The position numbers and the translations under genes were made by a program. Below, one piece after another: positions 61,849 through 64,000 of a stretch of 64,000 nt of DNA (positions within the stretch are counted from its first letter, which is position 1; the number at the start of each line of letters is the position of its first letter). This DNA is from Zymoseptoria tritici IPO323 (lineage: Eukaryota; Ascomycota; Dothideomycetes; Mycosphaerellales; Mycosphaerellaceae): assembly GCF_000219625.1 (NCBI RefSeq), contig NC_018215.1, positions 868,001-932,000 on the forward strand, written 5' to 3'. The notes beneath the pieces are model-generated. The model did not search any database. It was not told where the DNA came from and worked only from the letters and a program-made list of their open reading frames with translations.

Positions 61849-64000
61849 ATGGCTTATTTCAATCCCGCCCTTGGCGCCTTAATGCGCTACAAAATGACGC
61901 ATGAAGAGATAGACCGCATCCTCAAGATGACACCGGAGGAGATCAGCACATACGACAGGGAGCTCGCCACAAGTCGCGGTGGTGTACCTCTTCTTAATCT
62001 CGTCGTTCGTAAGCCCTCTTCGCCTCCACCAGTCCCAACCGTTCGTCAGATCCGGGATGCCGCAAGAACGCACACCTACGACCGTGTCAAGCTCGTACAA
62101 CTTGATCGCTTTATAGGAAAGAATGATCCCAACAAAGCACTCCTACAGGATGTGGGACTTTCGATCTGCGCCGTCAATCATCCCTCCGACTCGGACATCT
62201 TCCCGCCTCCTGACTACCAGGGCACTGTAAGCCTGCGCTGCTGTCTGGTCAACCTCGCCACGGGCCCAGGAATCAAGGTCACAGTCAGAATCAACCGTGG
62301 TGGCGCAGAAAGTATCGCCCAGTCCCACTACGCATCGGTCACCTTCTACTGCGGCGAGCTTTTCAATCCCGAGCGGCCAGGTGGTAACAAGAATTACCAC
62401 GGCATCTTGCCAGACACTCTCGAGATTGAGCAAAACGACAACGGTTCGGAACCACAGACAATCATCTCTTTCGAGTCGGAAGGTGCCGTTGCTGCGAATG
62501 TCAATCCTCCCACGGCGATCTTTGGCAGTCTTCTGGACCTGGCCGAGGACGAGAAATGCGGCATCGCCTGGCTCACTGGTCATGCTCAGCGCACTACTCG
62601 AGCTCGGGTCAAGATCTTCTGTACTCGTCTGAACTACAAGCTCGACAAATTCGCGTCCGTATCGTCAGATCCTCTGTCGGACTTCATCAACTCGCTCGCG
62701 GGCAACGCTCCGGAGGGGATACCAGAGCTGCGCTCTGCAAGAGAGAAGCACTTCTACCCGTACAAACGCTCCGGTATTACGCGAATCATGATCGAACGTT
62801 CCTCCGCGCTCTTGCGAACAGTTATCGTCAACAAGAAGCCTGAGTTTCCGTTCATTGCCATGCCCAGATATGTCCGTTGCCCCGATTCGGATGCGGCCCA
62901 GGTGATTTTCGCTTATGGCTTGATTAACGAACTTGAGGAGGTGAAGTTCGCATTCGAGTCGATCTCCCACGATGAGCACGTCTGTAGCGTCATACACGTA
63001 CCGGGATGTCAGAGCTACTCAGTCTTTGTGTGCCTGTAACTTGTTGCGCCGTCGACAATCAAGCTGAGCGACAACGAGCATATCGACTTTGCAATTCCAC
63101 TCGGCTCTATTGTCGCCGTGCAGATCGAGACTGGTGGTGATGCGAGTGCAGTCGAGGTTCACGGAGCCATCGTCAAGAACGAGCTAGGCATCATCAATAC
63201 CGATCTCATGGTTCTCGTGACTGGTAGCAACGCTTCCAGCTTGTTCAGAAGTGCCGACCACCACAATGCGAAAGTCAGCCAATACTGCTGTCACATCTCT
63301 CCACAGGTCAAGGAGACGGCTCTGATCACGCAGATCGATGCTGTACGTAACGCCTACGACCACTCTTCGAGAGGTAGCTTGGCATCCTCCCTTCATTGAA
63401 TGCTCATGTATGACGGCACATCAAGACCTCGTGATACGAGCAACCCCTGGCGCGAAGCAAGAAGTCTCTTCGAAGAGTACGCTTCCTCCTTCCCGTGGAG
63501 GCCCTCTCGAAGTCAGGCTATCGAAGGCTCCTACAAACTTCAGGCTCGCGCACAGATCGTCCTTGGTCCAAGCGGTTCCGGGAAGACAACAATGCAGGTG
63601 AAGAAAGGCTTGATCCTTACCCGTCTCCCGCACTACAAGGTCGTTTCCCTCAGCGAGAGCAATGCTGTCGCCGACGACACGCTGGACCAAATCCTCGAAG
63701 CAGGTCCCAAGACCAAGCAGCTGCCACTTCGGGCCTGCAGCCGTATGCTATAATTCACTCAAGATCATGATTCTGACGCTCGTGCGGTACGAATGCCAGG
63801 ATCCTTTCTGGAGCAAGATCTGGCGACATACGACTTCTTGGAAACCAAGACGGCCACTCGCAGTGCCAAACACTTCGACCGACAAGATTGCTCGATTCAG
63901 GCTCATTGCCTGAGATTGTTGCAATCGAAGACCGAGGTGTTTTGCACGATCGTGTATGGTAAAGATGACAACGGCAAACCAAGGGTTCACCGCGACTATC
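61849..64000 (+). pseudogene. SF1-helicase-like (UPF1-type) gene with three in-frame stops, cut by window end
   Basis: One reading frame runs from ATG 61849 to the end of the window (about 717 codons) with no frameshift. It is interrupted by TAA at 63037-63039, TGA at 63397-63399 and TAA at 63751-63753. The text on both sides of every stop is protein-like. The first 396 codons carry no domain I recognise. Then IVLGPSGSGKTT (Walker A, about 63559-63591) is followed by VVSLSESNAVADDTLDQIL and later KTEVFCTIVYG, consistent with motifs Ia and III-like parts of UPF1-type helicases. All three stops are one C-to-T change from CAA, CGA and CAA. No intron of normal size removes them. Probably an inactivated gene. 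Confidence 0.65.

Noticed and set aside
63030..63070. A 33-nt intron that would remove the first helicase stop
   Set aside because: It is shorter than any intron supported here, lacks a branch-like element, and no comparable intron removes the other two stops.
63037..63753. Stop-codon reassignment to explain in-frame stops
   Set aside because: Other genes in the window end normally at TAA (cdc20), TGA (Stb6-like) and TAG (ABM), so all three codons act as stops.
1..64000. CRISPR arrays, insertion sequences, operons
   Set aside because: No regular spaced repeats or transposase were seen; the genes are eukaryotic with spliceosomal introns.

Overview
This is a nuclear window from a filamentous ascomycete (Pezizomycotina; a Dothideomycete is my best guess, by inference only). 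The evidence is short spliceosomal introns of about 43-170 nt with GT(R)AGT-like donors, fungus-restricted families (Sfr1, Stb6-like, Rmd5/Gid2, RTA1, Zn2Cys6 regulator, Prm10-like, GPI-type cysteine-rich proteins), and a tRNA with an intron next to the anticodon. There is no operon structure. I built 25 protein-coding models, 2 further loci that read as pseudogenes, and 1 tRNA. Exon ends were set by splice sites, reading-frame closure and protein-family continuity.

Layout. 0-10.4 kb: Sfr1 recombination mediator, a peroxisome-targeted acyl-CoA dehydrogenase, mitochondrial NADH-cytochrome b5 reductase (Mcr1), an MFS drug transporter carrying a one-base frame break, and an ABM-fold protein. 10.8-21.6 kb: two uncharacterised conserved proteins, the APC/C activator Cdc20, the GID ubiquitin-ligase subunit Rmd5, and a large Stb6-like protein. 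23.9-30.5 kb: RPB2 (with a GC-AG intron) diverging from a Ral2-like kelch/BTB protein. 32.1-39.6 kb: an eight-exon sugar transporter, two tandem paralogous GPI-type secreted proteins (the second broken by a stop codon), and a Prm10/ThrE-like membrane protein. 41.5-50 kb: a ten-exon secreted GH3 beta-glucosidase, a Zn2Cys6 regulator diverging from an RTA1-like membrane protein, a divergent Erg6-like methyltransferase, and a membrane-anchored RlpA/expansin-like protein. 51.3-59.6 kb: tRNA-Arg(ACG), a cysteine-rich GPI-type protein with a frame break, a single-pass membrane protein, an ALKBH6-like oxygenase, Mn-SOD, a parvulin and the BLOC-1 subunit Cnl1. 60.6-61.1 kb: a decayed tandem-repeat tract. 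61.8 kb to the end: a long SF1-helicase-like frame interrupted by three in-frame stops and cut by the window edge.

How it works together: mostly unrelated housekeeping genes, with many divergent promoter pairs (acyl-CoA dehydrogenase/Mcr1, 322-aa protein/Cdc20, Rmd5/Stb6-like, RPB2/Ral2-like, Zn2Cys6/RTA1, SOD/parvulin). I see no biosynthetic cluster and no convincing new multi-gene system. The most notable signals are four disrupted genes (one frame break each at about 8600 and 52390, one stop at 36914, three stops at 63037-63753), the GC-AG intron in RPB2, and the divergent Erg6 paralogue.
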